Shown: positions 1 through 9,583, counted from the first letter of the stretch. The stretch is 64,000 nucleotides of DNA from Idiomarina piscisalsi (GCF_003987095.1 NZ_PIQA01000001.1:186001-250000); one strand, 5' to 3'. The notes: generated by a model not told the origin, from the sequence alone. Translations and numbers: made by a program.

Positions 1-753
1 TTAAAAGGCTTAGAGCCTCATATTGACGTATCGGTCGTTAAGCCACTGATGGTGGAAAATGGCTGGGAGTTTGGCGAGGCACCACTGAATGAGCCTTTGT
101 ATGGACTCGACTTTATGTATGAGCTGTATTTGAAAGCGGACAGCAACTACAGCGGCCGTGTCACAGTGCCTGTGTTGTGGGACAAAAAGACGCAAACCAT
201 TGTAAATAACGAGTCTGCGGAAATTATCCGCATCTTCAATTCAAGTTTTAATGAGTTGACTGGTAATACAGAGGATTTTTACCCACAAAACTTACGTAGC
301 GAAATCGACGGTGTTAACGAATGGGTGTATAACAGCATTAATAATGGTGTATATAAGAGCGGTTTCGCTACGACTCAGGAAGCTTATGAAGAAGCTTTTG
401 ACGAGCTTTTCACCGCACTTGACCGTGTTGAGGGCATTTTATCTAAACAACGCTACCTGGCAGGAAACCAACTCACAGAAGCCGATTGGCGATTATTTAC
501 CACATTAGTGCGTTTTGATGCGGTCTATTTCGGGCACTTTAAAACCAATAAAAAGCGCATTGTTGATTATCCTGCTATGTGGAATTACCTGCTGGGGTTG
601 TATCAGTATCCGGGCGTTAAAGAGACGGTCGTCATGGACCATATTAAAACGCATTACTATGCCAGCCATAAAACCATTAACCCAACACAGGTTGTGCCCA
701 AGGGACCGGATATCGACTTTGAACAGTCACATGACCGGGAGGCTTTAAAATGA
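1..753 (+). CDS. glutathionyl-hydroquinone reductase (GST family), 5' end missing
   Basis: The frame is open from the first base, so the gene starts before the window; 250 residues are visible. The segment TIVNNESAEIIRIF and the C-terminal all-helical region with LTEADWRLFTTLVRFD are typical of the YqjG/ECM4 (xi-class) glutathione transferases, cytosolic enzymes that reduce glutathionyl-hydroquinones to hydroquinones using glutathione. The catalytic cysteine of the family lies near residue 60 and is outside the window, so activity cannot be judged. The stop overlaps the next start in ATGA, which suggests co-translation with the pirin gene. Family assignment is firm; the physiological substrate is unknown. 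Confidence 0.9.
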   Translation, partial: LKGLEPHIDVSVVKPLMVENGWEFGEAPLNEPLYGLDFMYELYLKADSNYSGRVTVPVLWDKKTQTIVNNESAEIIRIFNSSFNELTGNTEDFYPQNLRSEIDGVNEWVYNSINNGVYKSGFATTQEAYEEAFDELFTALDRVEGILSKQRYLAGNQLTEADWRLFTTLVRFDAVYFGHFKTNKKRIVDYPAMWNYLLGLYQYPGVKETVVMDHIKTHYYASHKTINPTQVVPKGPDIDFEQSHDREALK

Positions 754-1580
754 GTGTTATTAAGAGCAGACATCGCGGCATGCCGGCTCAGGATGGCGCC
801 GGCGTTAAGCTGACTCGGGTCATTAACCAGCCCGGCTTGCGGCATCAGGACCCATTCCTGATGCTGGATGAATTTCGCTCAGACAACCCGGATGATTACA
901 TTGCCGGCTTTCCTCCGCATCCGCATCGTGGTTTTTGCACGCTGACATACATGCTGGCGGGCACTATGGAGCATAAAGACTCAGTCGGCAATACGGGGGA
1001 AGTGGAAGCCGGTGGCGTACAATGGATGAAGGCGGCAAAAGGTATTATTCACGCCGAAATGCCCAAACAGGTAGAAGGCCTTATGTGGGGCTTTCAGCTG
1101 TGGGTTAATCTACCTGCCTCGGAGAAAATGAGCGACCCCGAGTGGTTTGACTTTCCTTCAGCAAAAATACCCGAAGTGCAAGTTGGTAACACAACACTGC
1201 GCTTAATCGCAGGCAATTACGGTAACGAGAAAGGACCGGTATCCTTGTCGGGTCGCGACTTTTTCATGGCGGACGTGAAGCTGAGTGGCGAGTTTGAGTT
1301 AAAGTCACAGCAACAGGAAAAGCGTTTAGCCTATGTCTACGATGGAGAGCTGGAATTAAACGGTGAAGCAGTGTCTCGTGGTGAGTTGCTGCAACTCGAC
1401 AGTAGCACAGATTTAGCGCTTAAAAGCGATGCAGGTGCAGGGGTTATTGTGTTGGCCGCAAAACCCATTAACGAGCCTATCGCACAGTATGGCCCATTCG
1501 TGATGAACACATCTGAGGAACTGGATGTGGCAATAAAAGACTATCAAAGCGGAACGCTGGCAGCGAATCAGAAGCTTTAG
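750..1580 (+). CDS. pirin family protein (putative quercetin dioxygenase-like)
   Basis: 276 residues forming a bicupin of the pirin/YhhW family. The N-terminal cupin carries the metal-binding set: HPHRG (two His) early and HAEMP (His, Glu) about 45 residues later, which in characterised pirins bind Fe or Ni/Cu. Some family members (YhhW) have quercetin 2,3-dioxygenase activity; others are redox sensors or regulators, so the role here is open. The start overlaps the preceding glutathione-transferase stop by 4 bases, and pairing with a quinone-reducing enzyme hints at aromatic or quinone stress metabolism (inference). The 3' end overlaps the convergent response-regulator gene by 4 bases. Confidence 0.9.
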   Translation: MSVIKSRHRGMPAQDGAGVKLTRVINQPGLRHQDPFLMLDEFRSDNPDDYIAGFPPHPHRGFCTLTYMLAGTMEHKDSVGNTGEVEAGGVQWMKAAKGIIHAEMPKQVEGLMWGFQLWVNLPASEKMSDPEWFDFPSAKIPEVQVGNTTLRLIAGNYGNEKGPVSLSGRDFFMADVKLSGEFELKSQQQEKRLAYVYDGELELNGEAVSRGELLQLDSSTDLALKSDAGAGVIVLAAKPINEPIAQYGPFVMNTSEELDVAIKDYQSGTLAANQKL

Positions 1581-3220
1581 CGCAGACCCAGCTCTTCGGT
1601 TTCCTCTAACAACTGCTCGTAGCGTTGTGTGTGGCTATCGGAGAGCTGCAACCCCTCAAGCACCTTAAAACAGTTCTCACACTCTTTTTTCAGAGTAGCC
1701 TTATTCGCACTCGGGTTTTCTTCCGTATAACGAACGGCAGCCTGAATGAAGTTCAAGGCCGCACCGCTGTTTAGCGGTGCTAGCTCCATCGACTGACGAA
1801 AGTCATTTAATGCCTGTTGGTAAATGCCCGCTTGATAGGCTTCAGCACCTTGTCGATGAATTTTAAAGAATTCGTCCTGCTGTTTTTGAGCAGCCGCCAT
1901 GCGGGATTTGAGGATTTTCAGCGTGTAACTGTCAAGTTTCACTTTTTCTGCTTGTTGGCCGGCAAGCATATTCGCTTTTTCGTATTCACCAACATCCAGT
2001 AAAACGGCAATAACGTCCGGTAAAAGGTTCCGATCGATTTCACGGTTGTTGGCCAGGTCATCGCCGACGACTTCATTCAAACGATGCTGAGCCTCTCGTA
2101 AGCGCCCGTTGAATGAGTCAATGCGAGACAGAAGAATAGACTCGAGATCTTCAAAAGAAATGTCGGCGTGCAGCAAGTGCTCGTCGTAGCGCGCGCGCTG
2201 AAGCTCCATGGTGGCTTCAGTCTGATACTTACTGATTTGTTGCGGGGTATCGCTGTTTTCAGCGGCATCGAGAATACTGCGCAGGTAGTTACACAGGTGC
2301 TCTGCATTACGAAATACTGACTTACGTGCTATTTGTAACACGTTATTCATGGCTTGCTTTGCTAAGTCAAAGTCGCCGTTGTCGCGAGCAATGTGAGCCA
2401 GTCGAGTTTGTCTGTCGATTGAAAATGGCGCCATAGTAATGGCGTCGCGAGCGCTGTCTAACGCTTCTTCAAGCTGCTGCTGTTGTAGATAGCACTCGGT
2501 TTTTAAATCCTGAGCCTCTATCGCATGGGGCATGCGTTTGAGAATATGATTAATAATGTTCAGTGCTTCTTCCGGCGAGTTTTGCAACAGTCGGGTTTCG
2601 GCTAGCTTCAAAAATACCCAGCTGTGTGAGTTATCTTCCAACAGTTCCTTTATCGCCTTTTCTGCTTCGTGCAGCTGACCAGTCTTATTGTAGAGCTCTA
2701 TTTGTAGCTTACGGCAGTAGTTACTGTAGCGGCTGTTCGTCGCAATGTGCTTTTCGCAAGCCTTAATGCAGTCGTCGTAATTATGAGAGGTGAGTGCCTG
2801 AAACACATCTTTTAGCCACATACGACGCTTGTAGGCGCGAGTAAGGCGCGAGCGGAGTACCCGATGCGAGAATGGCTTCATTAAATAGTCATCGGGCTGA
2901 AGCTCAAGAGCACTCAGCACCATTGGGCGAGAGTTGTCACCGGTAATAATAAAAAACAAAGTATGTGGCTTCATCAGCCCACGCACTTGCAACTCTTCTA
3001 ATACCTGACGGCCGTTTTTACCGGAGCCGAGATTATAGTCAACCAACAGAATATCGTGAGGGTTCTTCACGTAGGCGGCAATACCCGCTTCACCAGTGCT
3101 TTTTACCTGAACCTCTTTTGCGCCCAAATTGAGCAGTGAGCCCTTAAGCATGACTTGAAAGGGCTTCTGATCATCAATCAGTAGCACACGCTTATTATTG
3201 AGCTCCAGAGTTTTATCCAT
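1577..3220 (-). CDS. response regulator with tetratricopeptide repeats
   Basis: About 547 residues from ATG at 3220. Residues 10-135 are a CheY-like receiver: acidic pair D16/D17, phospho-acceptor D61 in LLVDYNLG, Thr in ITGD and Lys in LMKPF. The remaining 400 residues are helical TPR-like repeats with no DNA-binding or enzymatic output domain seen, so it probably signals by protein-protein contact. An in-frame start 75 bases upstream (3295) exists, but its extra 25 residues do not resemble a receiver N-terminus. No histidine kinase is adjacent. Divergent from the quinone oxidoreductase across about 86 bases. Related TPR receivers occur in Vibrio and Shewanella; the partner is unknown. Confidence 0.85.
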   Translation of the reverse strand: MDKTLELNNKRVLLIDDQKPFQVMLKGSLLNLGAKEVQVKSTGEAGIAAYVKNPHDILLVDYNLGSGKNGRQVLEELQVRGLMKPHTLFFIITGDNSRPMVLSALELQPDDYLMKPFSHRVLRSRLTRAYKRRMWLKDVFQALTSHNYDDCIKACEKHIATNSRYSNYCRKLQIELYNKTGQLHEAEKAIKELLEDNSHSWVFLKLAETRLLQNSPEEALNIINHILKRMPHAIEAQDLKTECYLQQQQLEEALDSARDAITMAPFSIDRQTRLAHIARDNGDFDLAKQAMNNVLQIARKSVFRNAEHLCNYLRSILDAAENSDTPQQISKYQTEATMELQRARYDEHLLHADISFEDLESILLSRIDSFNGRLREAQHRLNEVVGDDLANNREIDRNLLPDVIAVLLDVGEYEKANMLAGQQAEKVKLDSYTLKILKSRMAAAQKQQDEFFKIHRQGAEAYQAGIYQQALNDFRQSMELAPLNSGAALNFIQAAVRYTEENPSANKATLKKECENCFKVLEGLQLSDSHTQRYEQLLEETEELGLR

Positions 3221-3306
3221 TCTTGCGGTCAAACACCCTTTAATTAACGACTTAGCAACAGCATACTGTCTAAATTCAATAATGTTAAGCAGCAACAGGG
3301 TGATAT

Positions 3307-4272
3307 ATGCAAGCTTTAAAACTGTCTGAAGGAAAAGTGCACTGGTCTGAAATCAACTCATTGCCAAATCCCTCTGCCAATGAGATTACCGTAAAAGTGT
3401 CGGCGGCCGGTGTGAACCGGGCAGACTTAATGCAAATAGCTGGCAAGTATCCTCCGCCACCGGGGGCATCAGACATACCTGGTTTAGAAGTAGCAGGCAT
3501 TGTCGCAGAGGTTGGTAGCCGTGTTAGTGGTCTGCAGAAAGGGCAACGGGTTGCTGCCTTGTTGGCGGGCGGAGGCTTTGCCGAATACGTAAATGTGCCG
3601 GCTGAACAAGTCCTCCCTGTACCTGATAAGTGGACTGATGAAATGGCTGCCGGTTGGTTGGAAACCTTCGCTACGGCTTATTTAAATGTCTTTATGCTAG
3701 CAAACCTGCAACCGCAAGAGTCCGTTCTTACACATGCTGGTGCCAGCGGGGTAGGTTCTTCGCTTATTCAGCTATGCCGGGAAAGCGGCAATCCAATAAC
3801 GGCTGTTGTCGGTAGCTCAGACAAAGAGAGCTTTTGTAAAGAGCTTGGCGCCACAGAAACTATTAATCGTTATCAGCAGGACATTGTTGAAACGATGAAA
3901 GGTATTGGCGGTGTTGATGTGGTGCTTAATCCGGTAGCAGGTGATTCCATAGGAAAGGATCAACACTACTTAAACCAAGACGGCCGTATTATTCTTATCG
4001 GCCTAATGGGTGGCCGTGTGGGCATGGTCGACTTTGGACGCATGCTTATGAAACGCCAACGCATTATTGGCTCTACGCTACGTTCGTTAGTGCCGGAGCG
4101 TAAAGGCGAAATACTCACACAAATGTGACAACAGTTTGGCTCTCAGTTTACGAGTGGCGTAATACAACCCATTATTGATAAAACGTTTGAACAGAGAGAT
4201 GTTCAGCAGGCATTTGATTATGTTGCTGCTAATAAAACGCAAGGGAAAATCGTCGTTAAAATTGGCGAGTAA
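3307..4272 (+). pseudogene. NAD(P)H quinone oxidoreductase (zinc-free MDR family) interrupted by in-frame TGA
   Basis: Medium-chain reductase of the zeta-crystallin/PIG3 type: GroES-like N-terminus (VNRADLMQIAGKYPPPPG), Rossmann region with HAGASGVGSSLIQL, and GLMGG later. Reading from ATG 3307 stops at TGA 4126-4128 (273 residues), but the same frame continues without a shift for 47 codons to TAA 4270-4272, encoding QQFGSQFTSG, VIDKTF-like IIDKTF and KIVVKIGE, the normal family C-terminus. With the TGA read as an amino acid the length would be 321, typical for the family. A TGG (Trp) to TGA change is the simplest explanation. It may be a recent nonsense mutation, a sequence error, or leaky read-through (TGA is followed by C). 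The truncated product would lack the last substrate-domain strand. Confidence 0.8.
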
Positions 4273-4284
4273 CCTTAAGAAAAA

Positions 4285-4369
4285 TGGTGGAGGGGGCAGG
4301 ATTCGAACCTGCGAAGGCTGAGCCGTCAGATTTACAGTCTGATCCCTTTGGCCACTCGGGAACCCCTCC
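4285..4369 (-). tRNA. tRNA-Tyr (anticodon GUA)
   Basis: On the minus strand the 85 bases fold as a class II tRNA: acceptor GGAGGGG pairs with CCCCTCC, 3' CCA is encoded, T-loop GGTTCGAATCC is present, anticodon stem CAGACTGTAAATCTG shows anticodon GUA, and a long variable arm is present as expected for bacterial tRNA-Tyr. It stands alone rather than in the Tyr-Gly-Thr cluster common in gammaproteobacteria. Confidence 0.97.
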
Positions 4370-4384
4370 ACTCAAGAGGCGCGT

Positions 4385-4412
4385 ATAATAACAGCCAGAA
4401 CTGAGCTGTAAA
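4385..4412 (-). promoter_or_regulatory. sigma-70 promoter of tRNA-Tyr
   Basis: Minus strand TTTACA (4412-4407), 16-base spacer, TATTAT (4390-4385), then a GC-rich discriminator ACGCGCC before the tRNA. This is the form expected for a stringently controlled stable-RNA promoter. Confidence 0.75.
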
Positions 4413-4480
4413 GAGAAAACTTAAACTTTCCTGACTTTGGACGATAACAAAAGTATCTAAGGTTATTTTCCAGGGTCGGT

Positions 4481-4957
4481 ATGAGCCAAGTTCAGTCGGT
4501 TCAGCAAAGAGCATCGGACATTTTTGAGCAGCACGCGAGTGAAGCCGTTAATCATGGCTTCGCGGGTGAGTTTGCTTATTGGGTGTCGGCATTGGGCACC
4601 GACCCGGTCATTGATGATAACCAATATGACCAAACTAATTGGCAAAGAGCTATAGGTGCTGCAAGAGCTCGACCGTTAGAACCGGCAGGAAATGTTGTTT
4701 TAGCGAGCGGTGTTTATAAGTCAGTCAGCCAACTGTCTGACTTTAAGCTGCAAGATGCTACACACCCTCAACCGCTCGTACCTGATGCAAGCCCTGACCG
4801 CTTGCCTATTGAGTTGCTTCATAATTTAGACTGGCGTGTACGCCAACGTGTTGAAAAGAAAAAGTCGAAGCAAGAAGAGCCAGAGCTTAATGATTATCGT
4901 AAACGAGGTCCGGCGGGGCTTTACGATGTGCTACAAAAATTAGGTATTACGCACTAA
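4481..4957 (+). CDS. conserved hypothetical protein (VC2046/SO_2500-like, tentative)
   Basis: 158 residues, soluble, no signal peptide or membrane segment. Visible features: an N-terminal helical part with EFAYWVSALGTDPV, a middle segment VSQLSDFKLQDATHPQPLV and a C-terminal NLDWRVRQRVEKKK followed by a lysine-rich tail. The pattern resembles a small uncharacterised family found in Vibrio and Shewanella that I associate with the name VC2046/SO_2500; this is from memory and is not certain. It lies between tRNA-Tyr and xerD. No function is assigned. Confidence 0.7.
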   Translation: MSQVQSVQQRASDIFEQHASEAVNHGFAGEFAYWVSALGTDPVIDDNQYDQTNWQRAIGAARARPLEPAGNVVLASGVYKSVSQLSDFKLQDATHPQPLVPDASPDRLPIELLHNLDWRVRQRVEKKKSKQEEPELNDYRKRGPAGLYDVLQKLGITH

Positions 4958-5026
4958 GCATTTCATCGTTTCTCTGCTTCGGGCATAATGGCTTTGATGT
5001 TTCGAAACCAATAGTCTTGCAGCCAC

Positions 5027-5929
5027 ATGAAGCAATTACCTCCAGAAGATGAAGAGCGTATCGATGCGTTTACTGAGCATTTATGGCTGCATCATGGCTC
5101 CAGTGAAAATACGCAGGCGGCGTACCGTAGTGACCTACGTCGATTCTGTGAGTACCTGCTTCCCCAAAAAACTCCGCTACTTGAGGTTGATGAGTTAATC
5201 CTTCAAGACTACTTGCTGTGGCGCCGGACTCAGGGCTTGTCTCCTCGAAGTACCTCTCGCTTTTTAAGTTCTGCGAAAAAGTTTTTCCAGTTTGCGGTGA
5301 AGCAGAAGTGGCTTGCTCATGACCCGACCGCCAAGCTGAAGCGTCCGAAGCTACCGCAAAGCATTCCGCACTCATTAAGCGAAGCTGATGTTGAAAACCT
5401 ACTGCAAGCTCCGGAAACTGATACTCCAATTGGTCTGCGTGATCGCACCATGCTGGAGGTGCTATACGCAACTGGTCTGCGCGTCACGGAGCTGGTTCGT
5501 TTGCAATATGACCAAGTCAGCCGGCAACAGGGCCTGGTGCGAGTGGTTGGTAAAGGTGATAAAGAGCGACTGGTTCCGTTAGGTGAGGAAGCCCTGGAAT
5601 GGCTGGAGCGTTACTTAAAGCATGGACGCCCTATATTGACTGACAAACAAAGCCCCTGGGTGTTTGTGACTACGCGAGGCTCATTACTGACCCGTCAGGC
5701 GTTTTGGTATCGGTTACGACATTACGCAGAAACCGCAGGTATATACGCTCATTTATCGCCACATACGTTACGACATGCGTTTGCCACTCACTTACTGAAC
5801 CATGGCGCAGATTTAAGAGTCTTACAGTTACTTTTAGGTCACAGTGACTTATCGACTACGCAAATTTATACGCAGGTCGCAAGAGAGCGTTTACAAGCCT
5901 TACACGCCCAGCACCACCCTCGCGGATAA
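5027..5929 (+). CDS. xerD: site-specific tyrosine recombinase XerD
   Basis: 300 residues, the family length. N-terminal SAM-like core-binding domain (about 10-95) and C-terminal catalytic domain with the full tyrosine-recombinase set: R152 (ATGLRVTEL), K176 (GKGDKER), H246 and R249 (HTLRHAFATHLL), H272 (LGHSDLSTTQIY) and nucleophile Y281. With XerC it resolves chromosome dimers at dif near the division septum. XerD rather than XerC is supported by the downstream order dsbC-recJ-prfB-lysS, conserved in gammaproteobacteria. Confidence 0.95.
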   Translation: MKQLPPEDEERIDAFTEHLWLHHGSSENTQAAYRSDLRRFCEYLLPQKTPLLEVDELILQDYLLWRRTQGLSPRSTSRFLSSAKKFFQFAVKQKWLAHDPTAKLKRPKLPQSIPHSLSEADVENLLQAPETDTPIGLRDRTMLEVLYATGLRVTELVRLQYDQVSRQQGLVRVVGKGDKERLVPLGEEALEWLERYLKHGRPILTDKQSPWVFVTTRGSLLTRQAFWYRLRHYAETAGIYAHLSPHTLRHAFATHLLNHGADLRVLQLLLGHSDLSTTQIYTQVARERLQALHAQHHPRG

Positions 5930-5984
5930 TTGCATTTTAAGCGGTAACAGGGTAGGGTTCGCTCATCAATAATAAGAGGTATTT

Positions 5985-6695
5985 ATGCAGTATTTGACGA
6001 CGTTATTGGCTGTATCGGCTATAGGTTTTTCGCTATTTTCAGCGCCCATTTCCGCTGACGAATTAAATACCAAGCATTTGAACAGAATAGGTATTGAGGT
6101 TATTTCAACCGAGCCGGGCGAAATTGACGGCTATGTTCGTGTGGTCACTAATCAGGGTATGTTTTATGTGTCAGAGGACGGCAAAAAGCTGATTAGCGGT
6201 AATGTCTTTGATATTACAAATTCAGCGCCTGAGAACCTGACGGAAAAGGGCAATGGAGCGGTTCGCAAAGAAATGCTAACCGACTTTGTAGACGATATGA
6301 TCGTTTACAAAGCCGATGACGAGAAATACAAAGTCACTGTGTTCACGGACACGACTTGTGGTTACTGCCAACGTCTGCATGAAAACCTCGACAGCTACTT
6401 AAGTGCCGGTATTACTATTCAGTACTTGGCATTCCCGCGTGGCGGTCTGGATAGTAAAGGAGGACAGGAGCTGCAAGCAGTTTGGTGTGCAGACGACAAA
6501 AAAGCTGCGATAAGTGCTTTTAAAGACGAAGAAAGCTATCGTGGCAACAGTTCGTGCAGCAACCCCGTCGAGCAACATTACTCGCTGGGTAAGTCGTTCG
6601 GTGTTACCGGAACGCCCGCAATTATTTTGCCCGATGGCCGTTTAATTCCGGGGGCGGTGCCGGCACGTCGCCTGTTGTCTGAATTAAGAAAGTAG
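5985..6695 (+). CDS. dsbC: thiol:disulfide interchange protein DsbC
   Basis: 236 residues with an N-terminal signal peptide (cleavage near ISADE), an N-terminal dimerisation domain (to about 90) and a thioredoxin-fold domain with active site C125-G-Y-C128 and the cis-proline loop GTPAII. A second Cys pair (ADD-preceding C and SSC) matches the structural disulfide of DsbC. Periplasmic disulfide isomerase kept reduced by DsbD. Sits between xerD and recJ as in E. coli. Confidence 0.95.
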   Translation: MQYLTTLLAVSAIGFSLFSAPISADELNTKHLNRIGIEVISTEPGEIDGYVRVVTNQGMFYVSEDGKKLISGNVFDITNSAPENLTEKGNGAVRKEMLTDFVDDMIVYKADDEKYKVTVFTDTTCGYCQRLHENLDSYLSAGITIQYLAFPRGGLDSKGGQELQAVWCADDKKAAISAFKDEESYRGNSSCSNPVEQHYSLGKSFGVTGTPAIILPDGRLIPGAVPARRLLSELRK

Positions 6696-6708
6696 TTCAG
6701 CAGCTGCA

Positions 6709-8415
6709 ATGACAGATTACACAATACGCCGTTACCCTAAGGTTAGTGACGAGTTTCTGCCGCAAAATGTTCCGCCATTGTTGCGGCAAATTTATGCGCG
6801 CCGTGGTGTTAGTGATGAACGAGAGTTGTCTTTAAAAGCGGCCGGTCTGACACACTTTTCAAGTTTAAAAGATATTGACGCTGCGGTCGAAATACTGGCG
6901 GATGCGCTGGATAAGCAGTGGTCTGTGTGTATTTGCGGCGACTTCGACGCTGACGGTGCGACTAGCTCCGCGCTTATGGTGTCGGCCTTAACTGCTTTCG
7001 GTTTCGCGAATGTCGGGTATCGTGTTCCCAATAGAATGACTGACGGCTATGGGTTGTCGGTATCTATGGTAGAAGAGCTCGCCGCTAAAGACATTAAAGT
7101 GATTGTCACTGTTGATAATGGCATAGCGGCTCACGAGGCCATTGAACGAGCCAATGAACTGAATATCAAAGTGATTGTTACCGATCACCATTTACCTGCG
7201 CAGACTCTGCCTAATGCAGACGCTATTGTTAATCCAAACCAGCCCGACTGCTCATTTCCCAGCAAAAACTTAGCCGGCGTTGGCGTTGCCTTTTACGTAC
7301 TGCTGGCTTTGCGCGCCCATTTAAGAGAAAAGCAACCCACACCGAATTTAGCCGACTGGCTTGATTTAGTTGCGCTCGGCACCGTGGCAGATGTTGTGCC
7401 ACTGGACTACAACAACCGAATTTTGGTCCATCAGGGGCTTGCACGAATAAAGCAGGGCCTTTGCCGTCCGGGCATTCAGGCACTACTGGACGTGTCTAAC
7501 CGCAATGCCGCACAGCTTAATGCCAGTGATTTGGGGTTTGCCCTGGCTCCCCGAATTAATGCAGCTGGGCGACTGGATGACATAAGTCTCGGTATTGAGT
7601 GTCTGCTTGCTGAAAAAGAGCATGCGCAGCGGTTGGCGCAGCAATTGAACGAACTGAACCTGCAACGTAGAAATATCGAGTCTGATATGCGTGAACACGC
7701 TGAGACTGCCGTTGCGAAACTGCAGTTCGATACGGGGAAGATTCCTGACTTAGTGACCTTGTATCAATCCGATTGGCATGCAGGCGTTATCGGTATTGTT
7801 GCCGGCCGAGTGAAAGAACAGGTAAACCGTCCGGTTATTGCGCTGGCGCATGAAGATGATGAGGTATTGAAAGGTTCTGCACGCTCTGTCAGTGGTTTAC
7901 ACATGCGAGATTTGCTTGAGCGTGTACATACTCTCGAGCCTAATATTATGGAACGTTTTGGCGGCCACGCGATGGCAGCAGGTTTAACCCTAAAGAAAAG
8001 CAATTTAGAACGGTTTTCAGAACTGGCTCAACAAGTTGCCGGGGAGTGGCTGACGGAAGAGCAAAAGCAACGTGTCTATTGGTCTGATGGTGAACTGACC
8101 TTACCGGAGCTATCGATAAGTCAGGTTGAAATGCTGCAAAACGCAGGCCCCTGGGGACAGCACTTTCCGGAGCCTATGTTTGACGGTGAGTTTGACATTG
8201 TCGACCAGCGTATTGTTGGCGAGAAGCACTTAAAATGTGTGCTTAGGCATCCACAAGGCGATGTGTTAGATGCTATTGCATTCAATGTCGATACCAACGA
8301 ATGGCCAAATAATAGCGCTCAGCGGGTTGAGCTGTTATACAAGCCACAATTAAATCATTTCCGCGGTAAAACTTCTGTGCAGTTGCTGGTGGAGCAAATT
8401 CGCGCAATACGTTAA
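6709..8415 (+). CDS. recJ: single-stranded-DNA-specific exonuclease RecJ
   Basis: 568 residues. DHH-superfamily phosphoesterase motifs are visible: CGDFDADGATSSAL (motif I-like), VTVDNG, TDHH (motif III) and, further on, the DHHA1 region with GIVAGRVKEQ and RFGGHAMAAG. C-terminal OB-fold region follows (WGQHFPEPMFDGEF). A 5'-3' single-strand exonuclease acting in RecF recombination, base-excision and mismatch repair. Only 13 bases separate it from dsbC, indicating one transcript. Confidence 0.96.
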   Translation: MTDYTIRRYPKVSDEFLPQNVPPLLRQIYARRGVSDERELSLKAAGLTHFSSLKDIDAAVEILADALDKQWSVCICGDFDADGATSSALMVSALTAFGFANVGYRVPNRMTDGYGLSVSMVEELAAKDIKVIVTVDNGIAAHEAIERANELNIKVIVTDHHLPAQTLPNADAIVNPNQPDCSFPSKNLAGVGVAFYVLLALRAHLREKQPTPNLADWLDLVALGTVADVVPLDYNNRILVHQGLARIKQGLCRPGIQALLDVSNRNAAQLNASDLGFALAPRINAAGRLDDISLGIECLLAEKEHAQRLAQQLNELNLQRRNIESDMREHAETAVAKLQFDTGKIPDLVTLYQSDWHAGVIGIVAGRVKEQVNRPVIALAHEDDEVLKGSARSVSGLHMRDLLERVHTLEPNIMERFGGHAMAAGLTLKKSNLERFSELAQQVAGEWLTEEQKQRVYWSDGELTLPELSISQVEMLQNAGPWGQHFPEPMFDGEFDIVDQRIVGEKHLKCVLRHPQGDVLDAIAFNVDTNEWPNNSAQRVELLYKPQLNHFRGKTSVQLLVEQIRAIR

Positions 8416-8454
8416 ACTACGCCCCTTTCAAAATTCAAAGAATTAGGTAGTCGA

Positions 8455-9547
8455 ATGTTTGAGACCAACGCAACCTACAACAACATAAAAGAAATGCGTG
8501 AGCGCAGTGATGCGCTTAGGGGGTATCTTTGACTATGATGCTAAAGTAGAGCGTCTGGAAGAAGTTACCCGTGAAATGGAGCAGCCCGATGTCTGGGATG
8601 ATCCGCAAAAAGCGCAAGCTCTGGGAAAAGAGCGAGCCAGTCTTGAACAAGTGGTCGAAACCTTAGACAAGTTACAGCAAGGCCTGGATGATGTAGAAGG
8701 CTTAGTTGATTTAGCGGTGGAAGACGAAGATACCTTCAACGAAGCTCAGGATGAATTGTCTGGCCTGTTAAAGCAGTTGGAAACCTTAGAATTCCGCCGG
8801 ATGTTCTCGAAAGATAATGACAGTGCTGACTGCTACCTGGATATACAGTCGGGTTCTGGTGGCACTGAGGCTCAGGATTGGGCCAATATGTTATTGCGAA
8901 TGTATCTGCGCTGGGCAGAAGCTCATGACTTTAAAGCAGAAATTACCGAGCTGTCAGAAGGTGATGTTGCCGGAATAAAATCAGCGACGGTGCGCGTGGC
9001 AGGTGAGTATGCTTACGGCTGGTTACGTACCGAAACCGGCGTACACCGTCTGGTTCGTAAATCTCCGTTTGACTCGGGAAACCGTCGTCATACATCGTTC
9101 GCTTCTGTGTTTGTTTATCCGGAAGTAGATGACGACATCGATATTGAAATCGATCCGTCAGATTTACGCGTTGATACCTATCGGGCTTCAGGCGCGGGTG
9201 GTCAGCACGTAAACCGGACAGACTCGGCGGTTCGTATTACTCACGAGCCCACGGGCATTGTGGTGCAATGTCAAAGTGACCGTTCGCAGCATAAGAACCG
9301 TGACTCGGCAATGAAGCAGTTAAAAGCGAAGTTGTATGAGTTCGAGTTACAGAAACAAAACGAAGAGAAACAAGCGCTGGAAGACTCGAAAGCGGACATT
9401 GGCTGGGGCAGCCAAATTCGCTCGTATGTATTAGACGACGCACGTATTAAAGACTTACGCACCGGCGTTGAAAATCGTAATACACAAGCCGTGTTAGACG
9501 GCGCTTTAGACCCATTTATTGAAGCCAGCTTAAAAAGCGGGCTATAA
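8455..9547 (+). CDS. prfB: peptide chain release factor 2, with +1 programmed frameshift
   Basis: Translation starts at ATG 8455 ([14 protein letters not shown]), runs 25 codons to an in-frame TGA at 8530-8532, and must shift +1 to continue as [13 protein letters not shown] to 9547; total 363 residues, close to the E. coli length. The decoding domain has SPF ([14 protein letters not shown]) and the peptidyl-transferase domain has GGQ ([12 protein letters not shown]). RF2 recognises UAA and UGA, so its own UGA makes the frameshift autoregulatory: low RF2 favours shifting. Precedes lysS as in E. coli. Confidence 0.97.
8518..8532 (+). promoter_or_regulatory. prfB +1 programmed frameshift site
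   Basis: AGGGGG (internal Shine-Dalgarno-like, 8518-8523) is followed by TAT, the slippery CTT (8527-8529) and TGA C. This is the canonical RF2 autoregulatory frameshift signal. Confidence 0.97.
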
Positions 9548-9583
9548 GTTTAATTTAAGTATCCCGACAGAGGAAAATCGATA

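Noticed and set aside
3221-3295. Longer N-terminus for the TPR response regulator
   Set aside because: The extra 25 residues do not fit a receiver domain, and the ATG at 3220 places the acidic pair at the usual distance from the start.
4126-4128. TGA in the quinone oxidoreductase as a selenocysteine codon
   Set aside because: The family has no selenocysteine at this position, the aligned residue is not Cys, and no clear SECIS-type hairpin directly after the codon was seen. A nonsense change or sequence error is simpler.
4087-4371. 94-codon open frame on the minus strand across tRNA-Tyr
   Set aside because: It runs through the tRNA and the 3' end of the quinone oxidoreductase, with no family resemblance. 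It is a chance frame.
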